From: Shewanella sp. 1CM18E
Lineage (GTDB): Bacteria; Pseudomonadota; Gammaproteobacteria; Enterobacterales; Shewanellaceae
NCBI RefSeq assembly: GCF_023161665.1
Contig: NZ_JALNTW010000017.1
Location: 28,435-92,434, forward strand
Length of the DNA: 64,000 bases
Reading direction: 5' to 3'
Under the pieces are notes generated by a model. The model saw nothing but the letters and a program-made list of their open reading frames with translations. It was not told the origin of the DNA and did no database searches. Shown in pieces: positions 42,764-51,863 of this stretch (positions are counted from its first letter, which is position 1; each line of letters starts with the position of its first letter). The position numbers and the translations under genes were made by a program.

Positions 42764-43735
42764 ATGCAAGTGACATGGAAAAAGGTCTTGGCCGCGATAG
42801 CAGTCGTGTTCTTTATTGGTTATTTGATTAGCATTTGGTGGAGCGTTGAGCCTGATCCTATTGAACAAACCGTTTATAGCCAAGAGAACAGCCAGCAAGT
42901 GGTTGGTTATGCTACTACTACTTCACTTATTTTGACTGTTGAAGCGCTGTTAGATAAGTCGGGGGGATGGCTTTCTAACGATGTCACACCACCGTCAATC
43001 TTTATGGATAATATGCCTGCATTCGAGTTTGGTGCTATTGAGCAAGCCCGTGACTTGGCGTTAATTATGCGTAAAGAATTTAGTCGCTCACAATCGCAAT
43101 CAACGGCGGATAAAGATTTATTAGCTGCGCACTCAAAACTTAATATTGAGCATACAAGCTGGTTGGTGCCAAGCGCTGAAAGTGAGTATCGCGATGCAAT
43201 TAAGTTACTCAAGCTTTACCGCGCTCGCATGATGGCAACTGAAAATGCAGATGCACAGTTTTATGCGCGTGCCGACAACCTTAACGAGTGGCTTAAAGAG
43301 GTGCAAAAGCGTTTAGGCAGCATGTCACAGCGCCTATCGGCAAGTGTTGGTCAAGAACGTCTAAATACAGACTTATCAGGTGATAGCTCTGCTAGGCAGT
43401 CAACGCCAGGTTTTGGTATGCAAGAGATCAAAACCAGCTGGTGGGAAATTGATGATGTTTTTTATGAAACGCGCGGCGCGACATGGGCACTGCTTAACTT
43501 CATGAAAGCAATTGAAGTTGATTTTGCTGACGTATTACAAAAGAAAAATGCTCAAGTTAGTCTGCGTCAGATTATTCGTGAGCTAGAAGAAACACAACAA
43601 CCTGTATGGAGCCCAATGATCCTTAATGGTTCTGGGTTTGGGGTTGTCGCTAATCACTCTTTGGTGATGGCAAACTACATCTCCCGCGCAAATGCTGCGG
43701 TTATCGATTTAACTAACTTATTGACTCAAGGTTAA
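42764..43735 (+). CDS. DUF2333 family membrane-anchored protein
   Basis: 323-residue protein with one N-terminal membrane helix (about residues 8-27) and a long, mostly helical periplasmic region. Recognised as DUF2333 from segments such as GGWLSNDVTPPSIFMDNMP and the overall length. Function unknown. It starts 12 bp after the copper-chaperone stop (AAGGAG upstream) and ends two bases before the next gene, so the three genes are likely one operon. Confidence 0.83.
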   Translation: MQVTWKKVLAAIAVVFFIGYLISIWWSVEPDPIEQTVYSQENSQQVVGYATTTSLILTVEALLDKSGGWLSNDVTPPSIFMDNMPAFEFGAIEQARDLALIMRKEFSRSQSQSTADKDLLAAHSKLNIEHTSWLVPSAESEYRDAIKLLKLYRARMMATENADAQFYARADNLNEWLKEVQKRLGSMSQRLSASVGQERLNTDLSGDSSARQSTPGFGMQEIKTSWWEIDDVFYETRGATWALLNFMKAIEVDFADVLQKKNAQVSLRQIIRELEETQQPVWSPMILNGSGFGVVANHSLVMANYISRANAAVIDLTNLLTQG

Positions 43736-43737
43736 CT

Positions 43738-44475
43738 ATGAAAAAGACGTTATTGGCGTGTGCACTATTAGGTTCTTTGGTGGGCACTTCAGCTCAAGCT
43801 GCTACTGTCGTCGGCTTTAAAGTCGGTGGTGATTATTGGAAAGCTGATACTAGTGGTACTTTTGCTGAAAGAGGTAAGGCTCAGCAAGAGTTTAACTATG
43901 ACTCATCTTCTCAAGGTAGCATTTGGGTTGCGGTTGAGCACCCAATTCCATTAGTGCCAAATGTTAAGATCAGACAAAACAGTCTAGATGCCGATGGCAA
44001 GATGAGTGATGCTGATTTCATTTTTAACGAGCATAACTTCCAAGGTGATGTGAACGCTAATGCTGACTTGAGCAATACTGATTTCGTGCTTTATTACGAG
44101 ATTTTAGATAACGATATCGTATCTCTAGATTTAGGTGCTGCTTACAAAAAGATGGACGGTCACTTCCGTGTGTCAGACGCAGGTCACCCAGAAACTAAGA
44201 ATATCGATAGCGGTATCGTAATGGGTTATATCGATGCGCAAGTTGGTATTCCAGGCTTAGGTCTATACGGTTTTACTGACATCATGATGGGTGTTGATGA
44301 GTCTAGCGTATATGACTACTCACTAGGTCTAGGTTGGAACTTTGATGGTACTGCACTAGATTACCGCATCCGCGCTGGCTACCGTGACTTCAAATTTGAT
44401 GTAAACGGCTTTGATGGCGTGACGGCTGATATGCAGTTTAAAGGCTACTTTGCTGGTTTAGAACTAGTATTCTAA
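43738..44475 (+). CDS. TIGR04219 family outer-membrane beta-barrel protein
   Basis: 245-residue predicted outer-membrane barrel. The signal peptide (cleavage after SAQAA, about residue 21) is followed by GFKVGGDYWKAD, regularly spaced amphipathic strands and a terminal phenylalanine (GLELVF). The pattern fits the TIGR04219 family common in Shewanella and Vibrio. Role unknown. It follows DUF2333 after two bases. Confidence 0.83.
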   Translation: MKKTLLACALLGSLVGTSAQAATVVGFKVGGDYWKADTSGTFAERGKAQQEFNYDSSSQGSIWVAVEHPIPLVPNVKIRQNSLDADGKMSDADFIFNEHNFQGDVNANADLSNTDFVLYYEILDNDIVSLDLGAAYKKMDGHFRVSDAGHPETKNIDSGIVMGYIDAQVGIPGLGLYGFTDIMMGVDESSVYDYSLGLGWNFDGTALDYRIRAGYRDFKFDVNGFDGVTADMQFKGYFAGLELVF

Positions 44476-44529
44476 TTCAATAGAGCATGATTGATAGCTG
44501 CGGTAAATTTATCGCGGTTATCAGATATA

Positions 44530-44557
44530 AAAAAACCGCCAATTGGCGGTTTTTTAT
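44530..44557. terminator. Bidirectional terminator between the TIGR04219 gene and tolC
   Basis: AAAAAACCGCC and GGCGGTTTTTT with loop AATT: a symmetrical hairpin with A- and T-runs on both sides, serving both convergent genes. Confidence 0.92.
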
Positions 44558-44586
44558 TGCTTTAAAAGCGGGCTTAACAAGTCGGC

Positions 44587-45891
44587 TTAGTTAGCTGTTG
44601 GAGCAACAAGGCCGTTGTTAATTGATGCAATGTCATCTTCATTCAATGTACCAGCAGCTTGCTTAAGCGCTAGAATTGAATTGATGTAGCCATAACGTGC
44701 ATCAGATAGCTTACGCTTTGAATCGTAAAGATCACGAGTACGGTTTAATACGTCAACAATAGTACGAGTACCTACTTCAAAACCTGCTTGAGTTGCTTTT
44801 AGTGCACTCTCTGAAGAGATCACTGATTGCTCGTAAGCACGGATTGAGCTGATTGAAGCACCGACGTTGTTAAAGTTATTACGTACATCTTTAACCACTT
44901 TACGGTGAGTCTGTTCTAGCTTCTCGCTTGCTTCAACGTATTGGTATTGCGCTTGGTTAACTTGCGACGATACCTTGAAGCCTTCGAAGATTGGAATGCT
45001 TAGTGTAACGCCAATTGTACCATTATCGTAGTCGTTACCGGGCTCTTGCTCAATGCCTTTATTGTAACCTGCATTTAGGCTAAGTGATGGCATATGACCG
45101 GCTTTGTATAGTGTAATGGTTTCTTCAGCGATATCTTTACCAATACGAGTTGTCATTAGATCAACGCTATTGGTTTCAGCCATTTTGATCCAGTCTGTAG
45201 AAGATGCTGGTGCAACCGCTGTTGCAGAGAATCGGTTAGTATCAAGGATGTTGATGCTCTTATGATCAATACCTGTGATTTCACGTAGTGCTTCGTAGCT
45301 ATTAGCGAGAGTATTTTCAGCTAAAATCTCAGTCGCATTGGCTAAGTCATACTGAGCTTGTGCTTCATGTACGTCAGTAATCGCGGTTAAGCCTACTGCA
45401 AAACGTTGCTTAGTTTGTTCTAACTGGCGTTCAATCGCACGCTTTTCTGAGCCTTGAAACTCATAGTTATCTTTGGCTGTTAGTACATCAAAGTATGCGT
45501 TAGTTACGCGAATAATCAGGTTTTGCAGCGCAGATGCATAAGCAGAATCTGCTTGAGATGCTGCTTTCTCCGCTAGGCTTAAGCCAACCCACGCACTGTG
45601 ATCGTAGATAACTTGATTTAAGGTAACGCCACCAACAATACCGCTTGAATCTTCGCTTGGATCATTCCATGCTTTGTCATAACCAACATTTGCACTGATG
45701 GTTGGTAGTAGCGGTGCACGGTTTTCTTCAATCTGTTCGTATAACGCGTCACGCTGGGCTTTAGCTTGAAGCGCAACAGGATCACTCGTTAATGCTTGTT
45801 GATATATTTGAAGAAGGTCATCAGCATGAGCAACTTGCGCTGTCGCAGCAAGGGTCAGTGCGGCACATAGAGAACGGATCTTGAATTTCAT
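44587..45891 (-). CDS. tolC: Outer-membrane channel protein TolC
   Basis: Trimeric outer-membrane channel/tunnel used by RND and ABC efflux pumps and type I secretion. The 434-residue product has a Sec signal peptide (ending QVAHA), then the two OEP repeats. Recognised features include LLQIYQQALTSDP, LNQVIYDHSAW, FAVGLTAITDVHEAQAQYD and VGTRTIVDVLNRTRDLYD. It is divergent from nudF, the conserved tolC-nudF arrangement. Confidence 0.95.
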   Translation of the reverse strand: MKFKIRSLCAALTLAATAQVAHADDLLQIYQQALTSDPVALQAKAQRDALYEQIEENRAPLLPTISANVGYDKAWNDPSEDSSGIVGGVTLNQVIYDHSAWVGLSLAEKAASQADSAYASALQNLIIRVTNAYFDVLTAKDNYEFQGSEKRAIERQLEQTKQRFAVGLTAITDVHEAQAQYDLANATEILAENTLANSYEALREITGIDHKSINILDTNRFSATAVAPASSTDWIKMAETNSVDLMTTRIGKDIAEETITLYKAGHMPSLSLNAGYNKGIEQEPGNDYDNGTIGVTLSIPIFEGFKVSSQVNQAQYQYVEASEKLEQTHRKVVKDVRNNFNNVGASISSIRAYEQSVISSESALKATQAGFEVGTRTIVDVLNRTRDLYDSKRKLSDARYGYINSILALKQAAGTLNEDDIASINNGLVAPTAN

Positions 45892-46180
45892 TTGCTGTCC
45901 TTTTAGACAAAATTCTCCATTGAGGAGCGAATTTAACTTGTTATGTTTAGCTATGCCTTACATATAACAAAAAGTAAGACGGTTTGCGCTTCCCGACGCT
46001 TCCCAATACATCTAAACTTAGTGGGTTAAATAGTAAAAACCTACAAATTCTAAGTCAACTCAGAAGTGTAACAGTTTTTAATGCATATGATTAGTACAGC
46101 TTTCATCATAGTATTAATATTTCTATTTGACTTTATTGTGGCATAAATACCTTTATAAACAAGTATGTTTAGGACATGAA

Positions 46181-46804
46181 ATGAACAGCACTTTTAATCG
46201 TGATGACGTCGAGCTTTTGAGCAAGAAAAACTTGTATAAAGGTTTTTTTAAAATGGAAGAATATCGCTTCAAACATCGGCTATTTGCGGGCGGTTGGAGT
46301 GACGTTGTTACCAGAGAAGTTTTCGAGCGCGGCCATGCCGTGGTGGTGTTGCCCTATGACCCTGTCACAGACCAAGTGGTGCTAATTGAGCAAATTCGCA
46401 TTCCTGTGCTTGAGACTGCAGTGACACCATGGATGTTTGAGCTAGTTGCAGGCATGATCGATAAAGGCCAAACATCAATTGATGTGGCTCACCGCGAGTT
46501 GCAAGAAGAAACAGGGCTTAGCGCTAAAAGCGTGACAAAAGTGAATGAATATTTTTCAAGTCCAGGCGGAACCAGTGAGCGTTTTGATTTCTATTGGGCT
46601 GAGATTGATGCTGCTGATGCGAATGGGCTTCACGGTCTTGATGCTGAAGATGAAGACATTCGCGTACATGTATTAAGCCGTGAGGCTGCCTATCAAATGG
46701 TGGTTGATGGTAAGATTGATAACGCATCAACAGTGATCGGTGTACTTTGGTTGCAACTTAATTATCAAAATATCGTCAAACAAGTCGCGCAGCCGGTTAA
46801 GTAA
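46181..46804 (+). CDS. nudF: ADP-ribose pyrophosphatase NudF
   Basis: Nudix hydrolase that splits ADP-ribose to AMP and ribose 5-phosphate. The 207-residue product has a Nudix box near residues 95-117 (GMIDKGQTSIDVAH, then RELQEETGL). The metal-binding REXXEE core is intact, but the first glutamate of the consensus is glutamine. The ATG at 46181 has AGGA 6 bp upstream; the earlier TTG frame is not supported. It begins the nudF-DUF1249-cpdA-yqiA-parE run known from E. coli. Confidence 0.94.
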   Translation: MNSTFNRDDVELLSKKNLYKGFFKMEEYRFKHRLFAGGWSDVVTREVFERGHAVVVLPYDPVTDQVVLIEQIRIPVLETAVTPWMFELVAGMIDKGQTSIDVAHRELQEETGLSAKSVTKVNEYFSSPGGTSERFDFYWAEIDAADANGLHGLDAEDEDIRVHVLSREAAYQMVVDGKIDNASTVIGVLWLQLNYQNIVKQVAQPVK

Positions 46805-46841
46805 TAGAGTTAGTCATAGCTAAAGTGTTGGAATTTAAGTT

Positions 46842-47276
46842 TTGTCGAATGTCGTGTTAAACAGTAGAAACAAATATCAGCCTAACGTGAGTCAGTTTTT
46901 GGCACTTTGCGGACGCAACTATATGCATATTCAGCGTTGGTTAACGCTTGAGCCTAGTGAGGGCAAGCAGTGGCGGGTAAAAGGCGAATTTGGCCAACTT
47001 GATGTTTGTTTATTAGAGAATACTAAATATACGCAGCTTGTGCAGATTTCACGCTGTGTGGGGAACCATCAGTTAGTGTCAACTCCTAAGGTTTCTGTGC
47101 GCATTTATCACGATGCTAAATTAGCAGAAGTGTTAACTAGTCAACAGATTTACCAATTGCGACCAGTGTATGATTATCCAAATATGCATATGCATCACCG
47201 GGATGAAAAGTACCAAGTCAATGCTTTTCTAGAAGAGTTATTAAAGATTGATAACTTAACTAAATTTGTTAGTTGA
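46842..47276 (+). CDS. yqiB: DUF1249 family protein (YqiB-like)
   Basis: 144-residue cytoplasmic protein of unknown function. It matches E. coli YqiB in segments such as VRIYHDAKLAEV, YDYPNMHMHHRDEKYQVN and a C-terminal FLEELLKI. The start is TTG at 46842 with a weak GGAA upstream; no ATG precedes the conserved part. Its place between nudF and cpdA is conserved. Confidence 0.88.
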   Translation: MSNVVLNSRNKYQPNVSQFLALCGRNYMHIQRWLTLEPSEGKQWRVKGEFGQLDVCLLENTKYTQLVQISRCVGNHQLVSTPKVSVRIYHDAKLAEVLTSQQIYQLRPVYDYPNMHMHHRDEKYQVNAFLEELLKIDNLTKFVS

Positions 47277-47297
47277 TCTGATTATTGGGTAATTAAT

Positions 47298-48137
47298 TTG
47301 CTAAAAGCAGCTATCTCTTATTCAATTTCTGAAGCGAAAAGTGTGCGAATTGTGCAAGTCACAGATCCACATCTGTTTGCTGATCCTGAAGCGCAGTTGC
47401 TTGGTGTCAATACAGCTCAAAGTCTTGCGGCTGTGCTCAATACTATCTCCGCGGTGAACTATCCTGCCCACTTTATGCTGGCAACAGGCGATATTAGCCA
47501 AGACTATTCAATTGCCTCATACCATAACTTTGTCGATGCCGTTAAGCCGTTAGGAATGCCTTGCCATTATCTTCCTGGTAATCATGACGACCCGCGTATT
47601 ATGAATTTACATATGCAGGGGGCTAACATGTTTGGCCAAAAACGCATTTTAGCGGGAAATTGGCAGATCATTATGCTCGACTCGACGGTGCGTGGTCGCC
47701 CTGGCGGACACATGTCAGACGCTGAGCTTGAATTAATTGAAACTGCGATTGCTGCAGAGCCAGAACGTCATACGCTATTGGTTATGCATCACAATCCCAT
47801 TTTGGCCGGTTGTGCATGGCTAGATCAGCACTGTATGGATAATGGCGAAGACTTTATTGCGCAAGTGGCTCAATATCCACAAGTGAAAGGCTTGTTGTGG
47901 GGGCACATTCATCAAAATATTGATACAAACCATCAAGGTCCGCATGGTTTGATTAAACTAATGGCTACGCCCTCGACTTGTATTCAGTTTAAACCTAAGT
48001 CACCTTATTTTGCCTTAGATGCACTGCAACCGGGATACCGTTTGCTGGAGCTTAAATCCGATGGTAGCATTCTGACTAATGTTTACCGGGTGCCGGGTGA
48101 AACATTCTCTCCCGATAAAGATGCAGGCGGTTACTAG
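47298..48137 (+). CDS. cpdA: 3',5'-cyclic-AMP phosphodiesterase CpdA
   Basis: Class III metallophosphoesterase that hydrolyses cAMP and so tunes CRP signalling. Metal-ligand motifs appear in order in the 279-residue product: VTDPHLF, ATGDISQD, LPGNHDD, MHHNP and GHIHQN. It starts with TTG at 47298; no upstream ATG exists in the short gap. Length matches E. coli CpdA (275). Confidence 0.94.
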   Translation: MLKAAISYSISEAKSVRIVQVTDPHLFADPEAQLLGVNTAQSLAAVLNTISAVNYPAHFMLATGDISQDYSIASYHNFVDAVKPLGMPCHYLPGNHDDPRIMNLHMQGANMFGQKRILAGNWQIIMLDSTVRGRPGGHMSDAELELIETAIAAEPERHTLLVMHHNPILAGCAWLDQHCMDNGEDFIAQVAQYPQVKGLLWGHIHQNIDTNHQGPHGLIKLMATPSTCIQFKPKSPYFALDALQPGYRLLELKSDGSILTNVYRVPGETFSPDKDAGGY

Positions 48138-48165
48138 CTAAAATACAGCCGCAGTGTGAGGAAAT

Positions 48166-48738
48166 ATGCTGCTATATATACATGGATTTAATAGTTCCCC
48201 CTTGTCAGATAAAGGTGTGATCACCGCGCAATATATAGCGCAGCATCACCCAGAACTCCATTTTCAGCAGCCGCAGTTACCCTGTGAACCTTTAAAGGCC
48301 ATGGAGTTACTTATCGCTATTGTTGAAAAAGCCAAAGCAGCAGGGGAGCCGCTGACCTATATTGGTTCATCATTAGGCGGCTATTTCGCCAGTTATTTAG
48401 CAGAAACCTATGGCGGACGCGCAGTTTTAATTAATCCTGCGGTAAAACCGTTCGAACTGTTTGATGAATTCATTGGCACTCAGTACAATCCCTATACGGA
48501 TGAAACCTACCAAGTCGTTGCTGAACATAAGCTGGACGTCGCGCGCTACAATACGCCCGCAATATTAAATCCCGATCGCTTTTATGTACTTTTACAAACA
48601 GGCGATGAAGTGCTCGACTACAAACAAGCCGTGCAGAAATATCACTGTTGTAAGCTATTAATAGAACCTGATGGCGACCATAGTTTTATAGGCTATGAAC
48701 ACCAATTAGCTTCTATCTGTGAATATCTGTTTTCTTGA
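48166..48738 (+). CDS. yqiA: YqiA-like alpha/beta-hydrolase esterase
   Basis: Small esterase of 190 residues in the YqiA/UPF0227 family. It opens MLLYIHGFNSSPLSDKG and has the nucleophile elbow GSSLGGYFA (serine about residue 68), an acid in QTGDEVLDY and a histidine in DGDHSFIG. GAGG precedes the ATG. It stands between cpdA and parE as in E. coli. Natural substrate unknown. Confidence 0.93.
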   Translation: MLLYIHGFNSSPLSDKGVITAQYIAQHHPELHFQQPQLPCEPLKAMELLIAIVEKAKAAGEPLTYIGSSLGGYFASYLAETYGGRAVLINPAVKPFELFDEFIGTQYNPYTDETYQVVAEHKLDVARYNTPAILNPDRFYVLLQTGDEVLDYKQAVQKYHCCKLLIEPDGDHSFIGYEHQLASICEYLFS

Positions 48739-48793
48739 CAAATAGACCCGTAGGGCCGCAACATGGCCTGAATAACAACATAATATGTGTGCC

Positions 48794-50680
48794 ATGACAA
48801 ACCAATACACCTCAGATGCTATTGAAGTCCTGAATGGACTTGACCCGGTAAAACGTCGCCCCGGTATGTATACCGACACCACCCGTCCAAACCACTTAGG
48901 GCAGGAGGTCATAGACAATAGTGTCGATGAGGCATTAGCTGGTCACGCCAGTCGAATTGACGTGATTTTACACGCCGATAATTCACTGGAAGTGATAGAT
49001 GACGGTCGTGGTATGCCGGTGGATATTCACCCTGAAGAGGGGATCCCTGGTGTTGAACTTATTCTGACTAAGCTGCATGCCGGTGGTAAGTTTTCTAATA
49101 AAAACTACCAGTTCTCTGGCGGTCTTCACGGTGTGGGGATCTCGGTTGTAAACGCGCTTTCAAGCCGTGTTGAAATTACTGTTCGCCGTAATGCTGAAGT
49201 TTATGAAATGGCTTTTGAGCATGGCGAAAAAGTTGAGGATTTGCGTGTTACTGGCACCTGTGGTCGCCGTAATACCGGTACCAGCGTACATTTCTGGCCT
49301 GACGCGAGTTATTTCGACTCTGGCAACTTCTCTATTTCTAAGCTGGTGTATTTGCTTAAGGCCAAAGCGGTGCTTTGTCCGGGGCTGCGCATTAAGTTTG
49401 TTAATAAGCAAACTAACGAAACCCAAGAGTGGTTTTATGAAAGCGGCCTAGAAGATTACCTTAAATCATCTGTAAACGGTGTGCCAACGCTGCCAGAAGT
49501 GCCATTTGTTGGCAGCTTTGCCGGCAACTTAGAGGCTGCAGACTGGGCGATTACTTGGCTACCAGAAGGTGGCGACTACCTTAACGAAAGTTATGTAAAC
49601 CTTATTCCTACACCACTTGGTGGTACTCATGTTAATGGCTTCAGACAAGGTCTGCTTGAGTCTATGCGTGAGTTTTGTGAATTCCGCAATCTTATGCCGC
49701 GCGGAATAAAGCTAACCCCAGAAGATATTTGGGACCGAAGCACTTTTATCTTATCGATTAAGATGCAAGACCCGCAGTTTGCTGGCCAAACCAAAGAGAA
49801 ACTTTCCAGCAGGCAGTGCGCTGCATTTGTTTCAGGTATCGTGCGTGACGCGTTCAGTTTGTGGCTCAATACTAACACTGAGCAAGCTGAAGCATTAGCC
49901 GACATGTGCATCAATAATGCGCAAAAACGTTTAAAAGCGGCGAAAAAAGTAGCGCGTAAACGTATTACATCAGGCCCGGCATTACCGGGTAAGCTAACCG
50001 ATTGCAGCGGCCAAGACCCAATGCGCGGCGAGTTATTCCTAGTGGAAGGTGACTCTGCGGGTGGTAGTGCCAAGCAGGCACGCGATCGTGAATTCCAAGC
50101 GATTATGCCGCTGCGTGGTAAGATTTTGAATACTTGGGAAGTTGATGCTTCACAAGTACTTGCATCGCAAGAAGTACACGATATCTCGGTGGCGATAGGC
50201 TGTGATCCTGATAGCAGTGATATTTCAGAATTACGCTACGGCAAAATATGTATTTTAGCCGATGCTGACTCGGACGGTTTGCACATTGCTACCTTGCTTT
50301 GTGCGTTGTTTATGAAGCACTACCGAGTGCTGGTTGAGCAAGGCCATATCTATGTTGCCATGCCACCACTGTTCCGGATCGATATCGGTAAAGAAGTATT
50401 CTATGCCCTCGATGAGGCAGAGAAAGACGGCATTCTAGATAGAATTGCCGCAGAAAAACGGAAAGGAAAAGTCCAAGTAACACGATTCAAAGGATTGGGC
50501 GAAATGAATCCGCTACAACTACGTGAAACGACGATGGATCCAAATACGCGTCGACTAGTGCAATTAACCATAGATGATGCCGATGACACTATGGCACTTA
50601 TGGATATGTTACTGGCCAAGAAACGCTCTGGAGACAGAAAAACTTGGTTAGAAACTAAGGGTGATCTCGCCCAGCTCTAG
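48794..50680 (+). CDS. parE: DNA topoisomerase IV subunit B (ParE)
   Basis: ATPase subunit of topoisomerase IV, which decatenates daughter chromosomes. The 628-residue product has the GHKL ATPase motifs (VIDNSVDEALAG, IDDGRGMPVD, GGLHGVGISVVNAL), a transducer domain and the TOPRIM domain (LVEGDSAGGSAKQARDR, ILADADSDGLHI). The ATG at 48794 gives MTNQYTSDAIEVL, aligned with E. coli ParE; an ATG three codons earlier is possible. Here it is separated from parC by another gene. Confidence 0.96.
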   Translation: MTNQYTSDAIEVLNGLDPVKRRPGMYTDTTRPNHLGQEVIDNSVDEALAGHASRIDVILHADNSLEVIDDGRGMPVDIHPEEGIPGVELILTKLHAGGKFSNKNYQFSGGLHGVGISVVNALSSRVEITVRRNAEVYEMAFEHGEKVEDLRVTGTCGRRNTGTSVHFWPDASYFDSGNFSISKLVYLLKAKAVLCPGLRIKFVNKQTNETQEWFYESGLEDYLKSSVNGVPTLPEVPFVGSFAGNLEAADWAITWLPEGGDYLNESYVNLIPTPLGGTHVNGFRQGLLESMREFCEFRNLMPRGIKLTPEDIWDRSTFILSIKMQDPQFAGQTKEKLSSRQCAAFVSGIVRDAFSLWLNTNTEQAEALADMCINNAQKRLKAAKKVARKRITSGPALPGKLTDCSGQDPMRGELFLVEGDSAGGSAKQARDREFQAIMPLRGKILNTWEVDASQVLASQEVHDISVAIGCDPDSSDISELRYGKICILADADSDGLHIATLLCALFMKHYRVLVEQGHIYVAMPPLFRIDIGKEVFYALDEAEKDGILDRIAAEKRKGKVQVTRFKGLGEMNPLQLRETTMDPNTRRLVQLTIDDADDTMALMDMLLAKKRSGDRKTWLETKGDLAQL

Positions 50681-50720
50681 TCGGCAATTTGTGATTACAA
50701 ATCAGACTAAAAGAATAATA

Positions 50721-51863
50721 ATGACGTTTGAAAACTATCGAAATCAAATAGCTGTATGGATATCGCTGTTTTGCGCTCAGTTAGTTTTTAGCTGGAACGC
50801 GCTAGCAGCTGATCCAATGATGATTACTGTTTCTAAAGGTTTTGGCTTAACTTTGTATGCCTCTAACTTGGGGGATGCAAAACAGCTTGCTGTAGGAGAC
50901 AAGGGTACCTTATTTGTTGGCTCTTTTCGTGAAGGCACGATTACCGCGTTAGTCGACGCTGACAATGATGGCCGAGTGGATAAGCGCTATGTTATCGCTA
51001 AGGGCTTGGATTACCCTGAAGCCATCGCATTCCACGAAGGTGCATTATATGTTGCTGAAGATGAGCGCATTTTACGTTTCAACCAAATTGAGTCGCGACT
51101 AAAAAGACCTGGCAGGCCGAAAGAGGTTTATAACAGCTTGCCTGGCAAAGCAAAAAAGAGTCGCCGAGCAATGCGCTTTGGCCCTGATGGACGCCTATAT
51201 GTTGCTATTGGTGCGCCTTGCAACGTGTGTGAGGCAGAAGCGCCATACAGCAGCATTATTGCGGTTGATGTGAATACTCGAGAGAGTGAGCAAATCGTCA
51301 CTGGCGTACGTAAGGTGTTGGCTTTTGATTGGTCGGTTAACGAGCAGCAACTTTGGTTTGCTGATAATGGCCGCGATTGGATGGGGGATCATTTGCCACC
51401 GGATGAGATCAATAAAGTGGATGTGGTCGGTAGTCATTTTGGATTTCCTTATATTCATGCTACCGATATTATCGAGCCGGCATATGAAAAGCCTAAAAAC
51501 TTAAAAGTTGTTGCGCCTAATTATGAGTTACCGGCACATGTAGGGGCCAAAGGCCTGCACTTTTATCGTGGCACCCAGTTCCCTGAGCGTTTTCATAATC
51601 AAATGTTTGTTGCCGAGAATGGCTCATGGAATCGTTCCAGTAAAGTGGGCTATCAAGTAGTCATGCTTACAATTGAAAACGGTCAAGTTAGTCAACGAAG
51701 TACCGTTGTTAGTTTTCTCGACGGAGAGTTTCCCGTCGCTAGACCATATTCGTTGGTCACGGCACCGGATGGTGCCATGTATATATCTGATGATCTAAAG
51801 GGCAATATATACCGTTTGTTCTATAAAGACTCAGCGAAGAATCAGTCACAGGATAACGATTAA
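50721..51863 (+). CDS. PQQ-type (sorbosone dehydrogenase-like) beta-propeller protein
   Basis: Exported propeller of 380 residues with a signal peptide ending NALAA (about residue 29). It contains the soluble glucose/sorbosone dehydrogenase type repeats: DNDGRVDKRYVIAKGLDYPE, MRFGPDGRLYVAIGAPCNVC, FADNGRDWMGDHLPPDEINK and TAPDGAMYISDDLKGNIYRL. A PQQ cofactor and an aldose or aldehyde substrate are inferred from the family only. A CNVC pair could bind metal or form a disulfide. It lies between parE and parC and overlaps parC by one base, so it shares the topoisomerase IV transcript. Confidence 0.82.
   Translation: MTFENYRNQIAVWISLFCAQLVFSWNALAADPMMITVSKGFGLTLYASNLGDAKQLAVGDKGTLFVGSFREGTITALVDADNDGRVDKRYVIAKGLDYPEAIAFHEGALYVAEDERILRFNQIESRLKRPGRPKEVYNSLPGKAKKSRRAMRFGPDGRLYVAIGAPCNVCEAEAPYSSIIAVDVNTRESEQIVTGVRKVLAFDWSVNEQQLWFADNGRDWMGDHLPPDEINKVDVVGSHFGFPYIHATDIIEPAYEKPKNLKVVAPNYELPAHVGAKGLHFYRGTQFPERFHNQMFVAENGSWNRSSKVGYQVVMLTIENGQVSQRSTVVSFLDGEFPVARPYSLVTAPDGAMYISDDLKGNIYRLFYKDSAKNQSQDND

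Noticed and set aside
48735..48740. TTGACA considered as a parE -35 element
   Set aside because: No acceptable -10 lies 16-18 bp downstream.
49160..50073. Minus-strand frames inside parE
   Set aside because: Shadows of a conserved topoisomerase gene without initiation signals.
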